NCBI RefSeq assembly: GCF_032854445.1
Contig: NC_088305.1
Span: forward strand, 4,839,606-4,903,605
Length of the DNA stretch: 64,000 bases
From: Liolophura sinensis
Lineage: Eukaryota; Mollusca; Polyplacophora; Chitonida; Chitonidae
Reading direction: 5' to 3'
Part shown: positions 42,237 through 54,500 of the stretch, piece by piece
Layout: the number at the start of each line of letters is the position of its first letter
Numbering within the stretch: the stretch's first letter is position 1
The notes under the pieces: model-generated
Seen by the model: the letters and a program-made list of their open reading frames with translations, nothing else
The model's database searches: none
What the model was told of the DNA's origin: nothing
Translations under genes and position numbers: made by a program

Positions 42237-43698
42237 ATCCAAACATTCTAGAGCATGGCGTAAATCCACCCAAAACCTACAATGGATACCGTCATAGCCA
42301 AATGTACAAATGTCACTATACAGACAAGACGACTGTACTCTGCATTTCTGTCCCTTCCATTGAGTGGCGAAGAACTGAATACAAAATGTCTTGGTCTGAA
42401 TCCCGATAACGATAATCACCAAAATTCAGTGGATTGGTCCTTGTCCGATGGCCATCCTGGGCACTATAGACGAAAATTTCCACCAAATAACTTTGTCAGT
42501 AAAGTTGCTGACAGATTGACAGAAAGACAGACAACGGCCAAAACGTCAATGAGGTAGTTACATGGCCCACACGTGGTCACAGCTGCCATCCGTGTGACAT
42601 GTATATAACAAGAGATCATAATAATGAAACAGGCGTTTCGTTCTGCCCCTGGAATATAAATAAATGATGTTTTATCATTCGCACTAATCTATTTGACAAC
42701 AATACCAGATTTGAAATGCGGACCATTAACACAGTTTCAATCAGGACCCATTTTATGTGACGAACGGACGACAAGCAACGAGGTGAGGAACTTATTGTTA
42801 TGTGAACAACTGCCGTCAGCTTCTAAATTTAGCTTGCCACTGTTTACATATGCTGAGTTCAGGGCCTTGTTTATTTACAACAAGTATTCAAGAATTTTCT
42901 TAATCTAGAAAATTTCCACCAGTCTATATAAGACCTATGAAAGCAGATCAAAGGTGGAGAAAGGAGAATTACTGAGAGTTTTGGATGCTTTCGCTGTGTA
43001 TTACTTTAGTAGGCCTTTTGTGCTGAATTTTGGTGTCTTTATAGCCTCTGGCTTTGTTATATCATTTCTCCACCGAGCACTTCTTCAGTCTGAACTTGTA
43101 TATTTAATTTGTGCTCTTGTGTACACAGTGCTTATTAGTACACGGACCCTGTCTGTGGAATTTTGTGTATATTTGGTCATACACTCAGTTATACTGTGGA
43201 TTTTGCCTCTTGTGAATATTGCCTCTGTGCATTTTTAAGCATTGTGGAGTATATGCGTCCGTTTGGACTTGACACCGTTGTACATGTAAGTACTTTAGTA
43301 TTTGTATAGATACTGCTATCCTTTCTTGTTAAACTTAAGTACTTTAGTATTTGTATAAGTCTTGTTATCTGTTCTTGTTAAACCTAATAAATTGTCGAAA
43401 AATAAAATCGGCTGGTTCCCAACAGAGGTGTTTTGATTGTCATTATCGTTTAAAGATGCTTTTACGCCCCCAAGAAGGAACCCGAGAAGGTTTTTGTACT
43501 TTTACATGTACATCATTCACGCCCTATCAAGAAATAAAAACCACGCGTTTTATGTGTCCTTTACCACCATAGAGTTCTTGTTGCAGATGACTTGTCAAGA
43601 CCAAAGTGCAACATTACACGTTCTAATCCACCCGTAGCCGTTTAGTGTTGTTGCGGCTGTGAATGAAAAATTCTTTAGCCGACCTGCATATGTGTATT
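42237..43698. other. Spacer with a probable decayed dispersed repeat
   Basis: 42360-42545 (ATTCAGTGGATTGGTCCTTG, TTTCCACCAAATAACTTTG, GACAGATTGACAGAAAGACA) looks like a non-coding interspersed repeat. At 43283-43385 a segment with AAGTACTTTAGTATTTGTAT is duplicated in tandem. No gene recognised. Confidence 0.45.
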
Positions 43699-43855
43699 TG
43701 ATTTATTTATTTTATTTATTTGATTGATGTTTTACGCTGTATTCAAGAATATTTCACTTATACGACGGCGGCCAGCGTTATGGTGGGAGGAAACCGTGCA
43801 GAACCCGGGGAAACCCACGGCCATCCGCAGGTTGCTGTCAGGCCTTCCCACATAC
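43699..43855 (-). mobile_element. SINE family A, 5' truncated
   Basis: Tail TTTATTTATTTGATTGATG and body to GCAGGTTGCTGTCAGGCCTT. Confidence 0.9.
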
Positions 43856-44056
43856 TGTATGTGTGTATGTATAGGCGCCAAACACTACATGTATGCACCA
43901 TGCCATGGGTATCGCATATTCCTTGTCGTCATTTTATGAAGTCGCAATAAGAATGTGAAAGGTGATCGCGTGTTCTGCTCGAAGATCACCGGGCCTTAGT
44001 TATAATAAAGGTCGTGTGTTCGAAAGAGTTTTGCACGGGGTATCTGAGGGCATGTT

Positions 44057-44059
<3 letters not shown>

Positions 44060-44115
<56 letters not shown>
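44060..44115. repeat. (CA)n microsatellite
   Basis: About 27 CA dinucleotides. Confidence 0.97.
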
Positions 44116-44118
<3 letters not shown>

Positions 44119-45090
44119 CCCACCTTACTATCCCGAGCAAGTAATCAGCCTGACCCATGCATGCAGGCCATCACATATAACGCGGCGAAAAACACGGGTA
44201 CAAGAAATGTTTTAACAAAATAGGCCTACATGATGATGGACTGTGTGTGCTATTTTCAAATTCTAGCTAACATGCATCGTTTTAAGTCTTATTCAGGGAT
44301 TTTTTACCCATGATGGAAGGGAAAGGATTAAGCCTTCGGTTAGCCCATACGGGTTAGCATAAATCCGTAGCATGTAATTTATTAAAAGCTTAGACCTATA
44401 GTCCAGAAACATGATCCTGAGTATTTTATTGTTTTGTTATTTACAATGCAGCTCTCCTTGAGTTATAAATAACAGTATAATACAACAGAGACAGTCATGT
44501 TTCAGGACTTGCACGTGACGTCATCACACCTTGACAGAACAATAGCCAGGTAGCCACATTGGAGCCCTGTTAACATGGGCTGCTATACCCACACTACTCC
44601 AATGATGGAGGTCATGCAACCCCTCTGTCCCGGTGGGCCCTAGTATAGCAGGCCCCTTACATATGTTGGTCCAATGTAGGCCTACGTACACATGTAAACC
44701 TTTGTCTATAGCCAAATCTTTAAAGTGGAAATAAATTGTCGTTTTGAACACTACTTATTTATTTATCTTTGTGTACATTTATCAACTCAAAGCGTGAATA
44801 TTTTCTTCTTGTACTTTGGACTTGTTGTTTATTTTGTCGCACAGAATATGCTTCCTTGTGGTACATTTCTTCATACGCAAACAGTTGTATTCGTTCAATT
44901 GTTCCGTTGCTTGTCGACGATGTAAGGGAGGTCATCCTGTTATATGTCCAAGCGTTGAAGTGATCTGCCCTTATCCCCCGAATAGTTCTCTCCCCTTGGT
45001 CATCCACACTATGTAGGTCAGACGGGGGATTTCCCGAGATCGCCTGCGTTTATTTCATGTTTACCTGTGACTTGACCCAGTTTACACAAC
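44116..45090. other. Spacer and presumed promoter region of the SGNH gene
   Basis: No TATA box or other promoter element could be picked out with confidence. The first in-frame stop upstream of the ATG is at 45073. Confidence 0.35.
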
Positions 45091-45160
45091 ATGGCGTCTT
45101 TCCAGGTAAGCGGAGGATCGCGTCACAGCGACGACCCGGATCAGGAGAGCAATGGAACAA
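45091..45160 (+). CDS. SGNH gene exon 1 (start codon)
   Basis: 70 nt, ends phase 1 at ACAA|GTACGG. It encodes MASFQVSGGSRHSDDPDQES. A stronger donor, CAG|GTAAGC, lies inside it after codon 5 (exon end 45105). Using that one would break the reading frame into exon 2, so the 45160 donor is preferred. Confidence 0.8.
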
Positions 45161-48100
45161 GTACGGGCCGTGTTTTCTAGTTCTTCTCTGAGGTACACTT
45201 TTAGTCTACATGGTTGTGGTTGTTGTAACTTGTAGATTTCAGATGTATTTGTGATTAACGCGATGGTGCGGACAATTGCCCAAAGACTGACACAGCAACA
45301 CGATGCATGTAGTTCTGGGCTGCTGTAGACAGGTAAAAATAGATCTAGTTTTGCATGCCTCCATAGCAGCGGTACCGATACTTAATCGAGGACAATAGGC
45401 CTATACATGCGCATGTATCTAGGCTACCGTACTTAATTCGATTATCTAGACATGTCAAGATGAGCTTTGTGTGCTATTTTCAAATTGTACCTGACATTTA
45501 TCGTAACTCTGAAATTTAAAATAGCACACCGAGTCCATCTACACTGAACCCATGTAGATGAACAAACACGTTCTAAACTTATTCATTCATGGACAATAGA
45601 CCATAAGGAGTAATCCTTGATGGAGATATGGTGATGACGTACCGAGGACACTGACTGTTGCTTGAGGAATATTTGAATACGCCATGTTCATGGCTGTTCA
45701 GCCTTCCCTCAGAGACCAGCAGCGTTGTTGAACAAATAGACCAATCGTAGAAAGTATTTATAGGTTGGCGCAGGTTTAAATAAAGTTAGAATGTTATTTA
45801 CATGCCAGAGGGAGTTTTGTGCTGTACCAGTACAAAACAGTTAGCCAGTGTCCAGATAGCAAGCATCATCCCCTGTCTTGTTGCTTATTTCAAGGCATAT
45901 GGACCCGTAGGTTATTGTAAACTGTTTTGTATAATGTAGAGTGGAATTGTACAAGTCCATGCATGTTTGGTGGAAAATCTTTATTGGATGAGACGCCACG
46001 TACAGCTCAACTTCATTGTTCAAAGATTATCACCTGCCATTACAAAAATTCAGCTGGCCTGGAGGAAGTGTTTTTACCTCGCATTACTTGTTGGCCAATT
46101 AACTCTATTCCTATGTCACATTTGATCCATCATCACTTTTGTATTTTGCGGAATTTGGAAATCAACACATAATGAAATTTATTCATCTGTCAACATTTCC
46201 ACATCCACGTCCACCACATGGTTACAGAAACGCGGACTGCAAACATGAACACCACAGCTCCAACCCCCACCCCCCACCCCCAAACATTTTTAGGTGATAA
46301 AGTTACCTTCCTTTGATACTGTACAAAATGAAACAAATATGGCTGTCCGATATCCAGTATCTCTCCAAGTACAGGACGGTCACATGGTACAATCCAACTG
46401 ATTTCATTGGACCACATTTATACAAATCTATACAAAAAATGACGATACAGTACTGCAGAACTCTTGTCTGATGTATGCTAATGGGCGTAAAACGACATAC
46501 TCAGTTATAGCCCTTCAATCCGCGGTAAGCTAAACTAAATATGAATAAGAGCCCTTGGGCAACTTTCACAAAACTTTGTAAATCACACTTTCATTACTTT
46601 TATTGTAAATAATGGACCTTATGTTGTATAACCTAGACACTTCTTTAACAAAAAAATGTTAAGAGAAATATGACATGCAAAATTTGTGAAAGAGGCCCCT
46701 GGCCCACTGGGGTGAGTGAGTTAAAAATGTAAACATTCTAGAATGTGTAGCTGTAGATAGGATATAAGTGACCCTGTCCGCTGTGGTATAAGTGAACCTG
46801 ACCACTGTGGTATAAGTGACCCTGACCACTGTGGTACAAGTGACACTGACCCCTGTTGTATAAGTGACCCTGTCTGCTGTGGTACAAGTGACCCTGACCA
46901 CTGTGGTATAAGTGAACCTGACCACTCTTGTATCAGTGACCCTGACCCCTGTGGTACAAGTGACCCTGACCACTGAGGTATAAGTTACCCTCACCACGGT
47001 TGTATCAGTAACCCTGACCACTGTGGTATAAGTGAACCTGACACCTGTGGTACAAGTGACCCTGACCACTGAGGTATAAGTTACCCTGACCACGGTTGTA
47101 TCAGTAACCCTGACTACTGTGGTATAAGTGACCCTGACCACTGTGGTACAAGTGACCCTGACCACTGAGGTATAAGTGAACCTGACCACTGTGGTATAAG
47201 TGACACTGACCACTTTTGTATAACTGAACCTAACCACTGTGGTATAAGTGAACCTGACCACTGTTGTATAATTGAACCTGACCACTGTGGTATAAGTGAA
47301 CCTGACCACTGTTGTATAAGTGACCCTGACCCCTGTGGTATAAGTGAACCTGACCACTGAGGTATCAGTAACCCTGACCACTCTTGTATCAGTGACCCTG
47401 ACCCCTGTGGTACAAGTGACCCTGACCACTGAGGTATAAGTTACCCTGACTACGGTTGTATCAGTAACCCTGACCACTGTGGTATAAGTGACCCTGACCA
47501 CTGTGGTACAAGTGACCCTGACCACTCAGGTATAAGTGACCCTGACCACTGTGGTGTAAGTGACACTGACCAATTTTGTATAACTGAACCTAACCACTGT
47601 GGTATAAGTGAACCTGACCAATGTTGTATAATTGAACCTGACCACTGTGGTATAAGTGAACCTGACCACTGTTGTATAAGTGACCCTGACCCCTGTGGTA
47701 TAAGTGAACCTGACCACTGAGGTATAAGTGACACTGACCACTCTTGTATCAGTGACCCTGACCCCTGTGGTATAAGTGAACCTGACCACTGAGGTATAAG
47801 TGACACTGACCACTCTTGTATAAGTGACCCTGACCCCTGTGGTATAAGTGAACGTGACCACTGAGGTATAAGTTACCCTGACCACGGTTGTATCAGTAAC
47901 CCTGACCACTGTGGTACAAGTGAACCTGACCACTGAGGTATAAATGACCCTAACCATGGTTGTATAAGTAACCCTGAACACTGTGGGATAAGTGAACCTG
48001 ACCACTCTGGTATAAGTGACACTGACCACTGTTGTATCAGTGACCCTTACCACTGCTGTGTAAGTGACCCTGACCACTGTGGCACAAGTAAACTTAAACA

Positions 48101-51100
48101 CTGTGGTATAAGTGACCCTGACCACTGTGGTACAAGTGACCCTGACCTCTGTTGTATAAGTGACCCTGACCAAAATGGTACAAGTAACCCTGACCACTGT
48201 GGTATAAGTGAACCTGACCACTGTGGTATCAGTGACCCTGACCACTGTGGTACAATTGACACTGACCACTGAGGTACAATTGACCCTGACCACTGTGGTA
48301 TAAGTGAACCGGACCACTGAGGCATAACTGACCCTGACCACTGAGGTATAAGTGACCCTGACCACTGTGGTATAAGTGACCCTGACCACTGTGGTATAAG
48401 TGACCCTGACCACTGAGGTATAAGTGAACCTGACCACTGAGGCATAAGTGACTCTGACCACTGTTGTATAAGTGACCATGACCCTGTAGTACAAGTGACC
48501 CTGACCACTGTGGTATAAGTGACCCTGACCACTGTGGTATGTGGGACTCTGACCACTGTGGTACAAGTGACCCTGACCACTGTTGTATAAGGGACCCAGA
48601 CCACTGCTGTGTAAGTGACCCTGACCACTGTGGTATAAGTGAACCTGACCACTGTGGTATAAGTGACCCCGACCCCTGTTGTATAAGAGACCCTGACCCC
48701 TGTGGTATAAGTGAACCTGACCCCTGTGGTATAAGTGAACCTGACCACTGTTGTATAAGTGACCCTGACCTCCGTTGTATGGGATATTTTATCAGTTCAT
48801 ATAAACATTAGTGAACTGTTGTCTTTCCTTTTAAAGTCTGAATCTAAACCCATGCCAGGGAAGAACAACTATCCAGACAAGTGTTTTGTGAAGCTTAAGC
48901 CCCACAAACAGTAAAAGCGCAATGTTTGTTCAGCAGGACCTCCATTCTGTTCCTCTCAGCGCTGTTTTGTTTGTATTCTCTTCTGTGTGGAATCTGTGCG
49001 TAAACAAAATTTTATATATGAAATTTTAATGTTTGTTCCAGATACCCGATGGTCCCATGTTAATTGTCACAAAGACACGATGATCCTCTGGAAGCACCGC
49101 CGGGGGGTAATACTGTTGCTGGGAGGGGTCGCTATAGCACTTCTCTACATCCTCTACACAGGGGCAGCTTTCGGTAAATCCCTGTAGTACTCAGTTTCAT
49201 ACAACAGTTAAATTGCAGGGCTGTATATACATGTAATATTTTGTAATAAAATAAAAGGAAAAAAGTTTAATCATTGTTTGACATTTTTGACGGCTGTGTC
49301 TAGTATCAGGTCAGAGTACGACATTTCCTCCATTGGTAAACCTGACTGATGCATGCCATATGTAATTCAGCCTTGTTCCATGGCATATCCTGCATACTAT
49401 TACACGATTAGCGCTACCTGTCGTCAGGGGAGGGAACCAGCCAATATGGAATCCTGCTGTCGTTGAAAATTTAGAACCTGTTCCTCGGGGACGTAGTTTT
49501 TATACCTCCTTCCTACAGAGCCATTACAATCCTAATGCGGCCATAGTCCACACTAAACTTTCCATTTACTTACATAGAATCGTTTGGCCTCACAGCACTG
49601 TACCTAAATCTGCGAACCCAGAAAGCTCTGCGTCCGATAATCCTCGTCCCCTTACACAACTCGTCAAATTCCTAACAGTGGTTGGCCGATGAAATTTTTC
49701 ACAAAACTGACAAAGAGCTAGGAGATAGGGATCAAACCCACTGAGGCAGGGGCCGGCCAAACAGGGTGTTTCACCACTTTTGCCTAGTGTACATCCGCCA
49801 CTATTCTCTGAAAAACACACAAATTCATACCTCGAGTGAAACTTACAGGCCTCTGCTACAAAATGGTGCCACTTAACAAGCAGAGAGAAAAAAGGAAAAA
49901 GGGCAGCCCCAAAGGAGCAAGAGGAAATATATCAAGAAATAGCCGGGGGTTACAAATTGTGGGCTGTAGCCATGCTCGTCCACATAATAAGGAACCATTA
50001 CCAGCGTAGCAGCGATTCGGGCACAAGCTAGATTAACCGTTGTTCTATAGCAATGCATGAGCAATACTTAACGGTTTGCTCCTAAAACATCGAGGAACAG
50101 CCCCGATTTTTTGGGGTGGGTGGGGGGGGGGGGCGGGGCGAGAAGGGCTTCCACATCTTTGTTATACCAGATCATGTACTGATGATAAATTCATATTTGA
50201 CATGTTTGTGTCTTTGACAGCCGGGGATACGGCCTCACATTTTAAATCGAAATCTCATTTAAAATCTACATTCCATGACCATGAGAATGATGCCAGCGCT
50301 GACAAGGTAAGATGTAATTCAACAATTCAAGTTGTGTAATACTATCCCAACGTTGTGTTTATTTGACGCCAGTATCAGCAGAAAAACAGTGGTTGAAGAT
50401 CACAACGTTTGCATGTATTAACTCCCGTGTTGTTTAGACTAGGGGCCTCCGTGGCTCAGTGGGTTAGCCCTCTAGCGCAGCGTAATGACCCAGGAACCTC
50501 TCACCAATGCAGTCGTTGTGAGTTCAAGTCCAGCTCATGCTGGCTTCCTCTCGGGCCGTAAGTGGGAAGGCCTAGCAGCAACCTGCGGATGATCGTGGGT
50601 TTCCCCCGGTCTCTGGGCGGTTTCCTCCCACCATAATGCTGGCCGCCGTCGTATAAGTGAAATATTCTTGAGTAACACCAGTCAAAAAAATAAATAAATA
50701 TTTAAACTATTTTTCGCCGCCGTGTATGAGCGAGTAACCGTGTTGGCGCGAATAAAACGGAAAATACCCAGATGTCCGCGATAACGAATAAGAAGGGCAG
50801 CATATTCTCTGCACCGTACTGTTTCTTTTTAAGCTGCGACTATCCGCACCGGCCGGAGTTATTACATTTAGGGATGACGTCATCCCTTTCTTGGTCGTAC
50901 ATGAGGCATTTTTAAACAGCGCATGCACCTTGAGACCGCAAGTAGATGATTTTTTTCTTTTCTTTATATTCGCAGCTGGCTGCTGATGAAGAAAACGAAG
51001 CCCCGATACCAGTGGGAAAAGATGCAATAATTTTTGTTATTGGTGATAGTCATATAGCTCACTTAAACGACGCTATCAGTCAAGAAGTGATCAAAAACGC

Positions 51101-51590
51101 CCAGCCAGACTTTGAAACCAACCACAAAGTGGTCGTGTTCGGAATGCCAGGCGCTACCGTGGACACACTGAGAACCTCCGAGAAGCTAATATACTCTCTG
51201 AAATCCGACAGACCTGAACTCGTTTACCTTCATATCGGCAGTAACGATGCCGATTCCAAGATGGCCGTCGATGAGATCTCCGGAAATATTCTGAAATATT
51301 CCATTGAGTTGGAAATGGTGTACGGAGTGAAGTCTGTCATACTGAGCGAACAGTTTCACCGAAAGAAAACCAGGAACTTGCCCCCAAAAGAGTACGACCT
51401 TAAAATTATAGAACTAAATAAGCAGTTGAGATTCCACGACCATACCAGATTTTGGAGTCATAATCAACTGATGCAAGCTAAGGAAGAGATTCTAGGAGAA
51501 GACGGTGTTCACTTGAATGACTATGGACAGTCGTATTTTTATAACTCAATCAAATCAGGGTTAAATTATTTGCTTAAGTTGCACAAGTAG
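45091..51590 (+). CDS. Type II membrane protein with SGNH-hydrolase-like domain
   Basis: Four exons join in phase to 300 residues: 45091-45160, 49042-49173, 50221-50306, 50976-51590. The start ATG has an in-frame TGA upstream at 45073. Residues 1-44 are polar and end in WKHRR, residues about 45-67 form one membrane span, and residues 69-111 are a charged stalk. The rest contains GDS at 119-121, GSND at 184-187 and DGVH at 272-275, the block I, III and V signatures of SGNH/GDSL esterases and acyltransferases (catalytic Ser121, Asn186, Asp272, His275). The basic flank before the span suggests N-in/C-out topology, so the domain would face the Golgi lumen or the cell exterior. The whole domain is in one exon. 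Substrate is unknown; carbohydrate deacetylase or acetyltransferase-like activity is possible but unproven. Confidence 0.85.
45161..46740. other. First part of SGNH gene intron 1
   Basis: No exon or repeat recognised apart from a C-rich tract at 46260-46290. Confidence 0.45.
46745..48785. repeat. 24-bp tandem array (about 85 copies) in SGNH gene intron 1
   Basis: Unit GACCACTGTGGTATAAGTGA plus CCCT. Variants such as TTTTGTATAACTGAACCTAA recur exactly 360 bp apart (ending 47220 and 47580), showing block duplication of 15 units. The unit is eight codons, so minus-strand frames stay open by construction. Confidence 0.96.
48837..48914 (+). CDS. Possible alternative last exon of the SGNH gene
   Basis: A strong acceptor (TTGTCTTTCCTTTTAAAG) is followed by an open stretch ESKPMPGKNNYPDKCFVKLK ending at TAA. 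It is open only in phase 0, which matches the inner donor after codon 5 of exon 1 (CAG|GTAAGC, exon end 45105). The joined product would be about 30 residues. It also cannot be passed through to exon 2 in frame. I do not recognise the peptide; it may be a chance open stretch. Confidence 0.3.
   Translation, partial: SESKPMPGKNNYPDKCFVKLKPHKQ
49042..49173 (+). CDS. SGNH gene exon 2 (membrane span)
   Basis: 132 nt, phase 1/1, acceptor GTTTGTTCCAG, donor TTCG|GTAAAT. It encodes ILWKHRRGVILLLGGVAIAL and the rest of the single membrane-spanning segment. Confidence 0.87.
49174..50220. other. SGNH gene intron 2
   Basis: No repeat, exon or SINE recognised except a G-rich run at 50117-50140. Confidence 0.45.
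50221..50306 (+). CDS. SGNH gene exon 3 (stalk)
   Basis: 86 nt, phase 1 in and phase 0 out, acceptor GTCTTTGACAG, donor AAG|GTAAGA. It encodes a hydrophilic His/Lys/Asp-rich stalk, GDTASHFKSKSHLKSTFHDH and following residues. Confidence 0.85.
50442..50700 (+). mobile_element. SINE family A, full length, in SGNH gene intron 3
   Basis: Head GGGGCCTCCGTGGCTCAGTG, B-box region GAGTTCAAGTCCAGC, and tail AAATAAATAAATA. TTTAGACTA before and TTTAAACTA after may be an imperfect target duplication. Confidence 0.93.
50976..51590 (+). CDS. SGNH gene exon 4 (catalytic domain and stop)
   Basis: 615 nt including TAG, phase 0 in, acceptor TATATTCGCAG. It encodes the full SGNH-like domain: IIFVIGDSHIAHL near the start, GMPGATVD, VYLHIGSNDAD, and EDGVHLNDYG near the end. 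Confidence 0.92.
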   Translation: MAADEENEAPIPVGKDAIIFVIGDSHIAHLNDAISQEVIKNAQPDFETNHKVVVFGMPGATVDTLRTSEKLIYSLKSDRPELVYLHIGSNDADSKMAVDEISGNILKYSIELEMVYGVKSVILSEQFHRKKTRNLPPKEYDLKIIELNKQLRFHDHTRFWSHNQLMQAKEEILGEDGVHLNDYGQSYFYNSIKSGLNYLLKLHK

Positions 51591-51696
51591 TAAAAAGGTT
51601 TTTAATACAATGCAGTTAATTGTAAAGAAGGGAACATTTTTGACTATGCAAATCTTTGTTGACGATGGTATTTTAGCATTGAGGGGCTTTGTTTTC

Positions 51697-51697
<1 letters not shown>

Positions 51698-51750
<53 letters not shown>
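51698..51750. repeat. (TA)n microsatellite
   Basis: About 26 TA dinucleotides shortly after the SGNH stop codon, probably in the 3' untranslated region. Confidence 0.97.
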
Positions 51751-51751
<1 letters not shown>

Positions 51752-52765
51752 GGTTTATTACAAGCTGAGCTTAGTATTGGTTTTTTTTTTTAAAAAATCT
51801 TGGTGGATTAAGTGAAATATCCAATTTTTTTTAAATCGCTAAAATTGCATGGTCGGGTGTGTTTCAGGTCTTTTGGGTTGAATTTCAGATCACTGAAGAA
51901 CAGCCTATTAGCATGCCTGAAACAATTATGTACACTTACATTGGTTTGGAAGAGTAACATTTCTTCAAACACTGCATTTGTGCTTGCTCACAACCGTTAC
52001 GCTTTTATGGCCACACACCCCCATTAATCTTCCATAAGGGATAATGTTAACGTTTAGTGCTGTAGTTCAGTCCCAAACATTCCGTGGACAATAAACTCTG
52101 CATATCTGGCTCAGTCTGTGATAAAGCAGCCATACAAATCTTGACATAGGTTGACTGTCAAAATCTGGACCTTTCTATGCCGGCAGCTGGGAGGGGTACC
52201 GAGCAACGCCAAGGGGACGTAACTCGCAGGTTCATCACCGCCTGTCTCATTGTGCCCATTTGCCCAGGAACTTTTACCGCCATCACATACCTGCATATTT
52301 GTTGCCCGTGAGTGTTTTATTAAGCGTACCGTATTGTCTAGATTCTCTCAACAACAGGTGTGCATATGGAAGTTATATATAGCTTACGACCACTGGATTG
52401 GGATAATTTCGGATGAGACCCGGGGAACTTGAATTCCAGGCTTTCAGATATGTTATGCGAAGGAAAATACAAAGAGAGAGAGACCTGAAATTGATGTGAC
52501 CTTTCCTTTCGTAGGCTCTGGAAATTTGCATATTACCCTGCAGCGCGGAGGGAGAATGGAATTACTTAGGCGTTTCTTTAATGTCACATATTTTAAAATT
52601 TGTATTGCACCATACCATTATGAAAGCTGATAATAATACTTATAAAAGAGTAAATTAAATATACTCAACATACTTAAATCCATGATTCACCTAATTGCGG
52701 GCTAACAAAAATACCATTGGTCTATGCGTCAATACCCATATGGACGTTCCAGGTCAATAATTGTA
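51751..52765. other. 3' untranslated region and spacer
   Basis: Nothing recognised apart from the candidate poly(A) signal at 52090. Confidence 0.4.
52090..52095 (+). terminator. Candidate polyadenylation signal of the SGNH gene
   Basis: AATAAA about 500 nt after the stop codon, beyond a (TA)n tract. No closer canonical hexamer was noticed. Confidence 0.4.
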
Positions 52766-53124
52766 CCCGCCGTGATAGCACAGTTGGTAGAGCGTCCGAT
52801 TCGGGTGGGCAGATTTAGGGTCAATCCTGGATCGAGTCACACCTAAGACTTTAGTAACTTCCTCGCTTGGCGATCAGCATGATGGCGCTTGGTGTTCAGC
52901 ATGAAGGGGATAGTGCAACGACTGATTGACCCGTATCAGTATAATGGCTCGGGCGGGGACGGCTTACTTGCCTTCGGTAAGTCGTCTGTAGATAAAAGAG
53001 CGGTGGAAATCCGTCCTGCAACAAGGAGGCACATTACATGCAATCTAAGGATTCCTTCGTCGTCATATGACTGAAAAATTGTTAAGTACGACGTTAAACC
53101 CCAAGCCTTCACTCACTCACTCAA
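52766..53124 (+). mobile_element. SINE family B, full length
   Basis: Head GTGATAGCACAGTTGGTAGA, B-box region GGGTCAATCCTGGATCG, body GGCTTACTTGCCTTCGGTAA, and end ACGTTAAACCCCAAGC with (CACT)n. Confidence 0.92.
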
Positions 53125-53128
53125 TAAT

Positions 53129-53250
53129 TGCGAAGCCGTATAACACAAACTACCAAAGAACTAAGAAAGTATATGACGTATTAAAATTACGCAGAGAGAA
53201 GCAGTCAGCAGTTTTTAATGATGTTGAAAAGATTCTAGGGATGTTCTAAG
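53129..53250 (+). repeat. Dispersed repeat, copy 1 of 2
   Basis: Shares ACTAAGAAAGTATATGACGT-like, GAGAAGCAGTCAGCAGTTTT and AATGATGTTGAAAAG blocks with 57667-57793. Family unknown. Confidence 0.7.
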
Positions 53251-54296
53251 CGACCGAGTGAAATTGTATTCAAATCGTGTACCATGTTAGAATATAAGCA
53301 TAATAAAATATGAAAAACATGGACAAGGGTGTAAATCTCTTTCTGTTTCTTATATGTTTATATTATCATGCAGTCCTCTGTGGAGAGGAAGCAGTTCTCT
53401 GTACATCTATATAAGGCTCCCCATTCAAGTTTTTTTTTAAATGTCACTGAACTAAGAGCATGTTATTGAAATAAATAATTATTGACTTAAAATGGATGTT
53501 GCCAGAAAATTAAAAAATGTTTGGGGATACAAAAGGCTTGTGTTGTGTCTTATAGTCTGGATCAGACAAATCGGACAAATTAAAACGTTACGCATATTCT
53601 AGCAGATGGCATTGTCTTATATGATACTAAAATAAAATTTAAAAAGATTTAATTAGTTTATATTCTTGATACTGTACACTCACGTATGTGCTGAGTATCC
53701 CATGTGCGTTGAGGGTCGTTTTAATGGGTTGGTTGCTGCGCTGTGTAAAATAGGCACACATGTAGAGTAAAATCCAGATCCGTACATTTTCTGCCAAATG
53801 TCATATTGATATCTTAATCCTAATTTCACATCATCAAATCCGATCTAAACTGATAGCTTCGGAGTTTTCGTTTTCCCGTAGACATAAAAGGTGTGAATGT
53901 ATGTAGACCGAATAAAGGTTTTGAAGTCGGTGTCGCGTTACACCTGCATCGTTACTGTACATATCTGAAAAGGCCAAACTGCTTTCTATAAATTAATGCG
54001 TCAATTCAAGAAATCGAGATTATTTCTGATGCCACTGCATGTCCGAAGAACTCTCCTTCGATATCTGTGTATAGGGTAGGAAGTCCGCATTATAGTTTAT
54101 ACGTTTTTCTCTCGTCTTTCCTTCGACCTACAAGATACATCTTGTGAATTCAGTTTTATTTTGCTGACGTTAAAATGGTACCATGTAAACTGTAAGACTT
54201 GTAGCTTGGCATAAATACAAAACGTGTGCCCCAGGAAAGATAAAATATCCTGTACTAGAAACTACTAGTACACCCAGTAACTCAATAATTTCAACG
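53251..54296. other. Spacer
   Basis: No gene or repeat recognised. Confidence 0.45.
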
Positions 54297-54500
54297 AACC
54301 GCTTCGGTGGCCTCATGATTAGAGCATATGCCTCGTAGTCGAGAGACCCTGGAATCAAACTTGGGTAGGTTTAACTCATACCAAAGATTTAAAAAAAAGG
54401 TACTTGCTGTTGCCTCGCTTGGCGCTCAGCATTGGTTGGCCCGGTGTAAGCATAGTGTGACTAGGTGGGATGTCAGCATAATGTGACTGGGCATTTACTT
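54297..54500 (+). mobile_element. Probable tRNA-derived SINE, family C
   Basis: Head GGTGGCCTCATGATTAGAGC with GGAATCAAACTTGGG as B-box region, then TTGCCTCGCTTGGCGCTCAG. Only one clear copy here plus a possible remnant near 30905. Confidence 0.65.

Noticed and set aside
42282-42557. A 91-codon open frame
   Set aside because: Its sequence looks like a non-coding interspersed repeat with GACAGA runs.
46659-48811. Long open frames rich in Val-Thr-Tyr or in Ser-Gly-Leu-Ile-Pro-Gln
   Set aside because: Arise from a 24-bp repeat in an intron; several frames are open at once.
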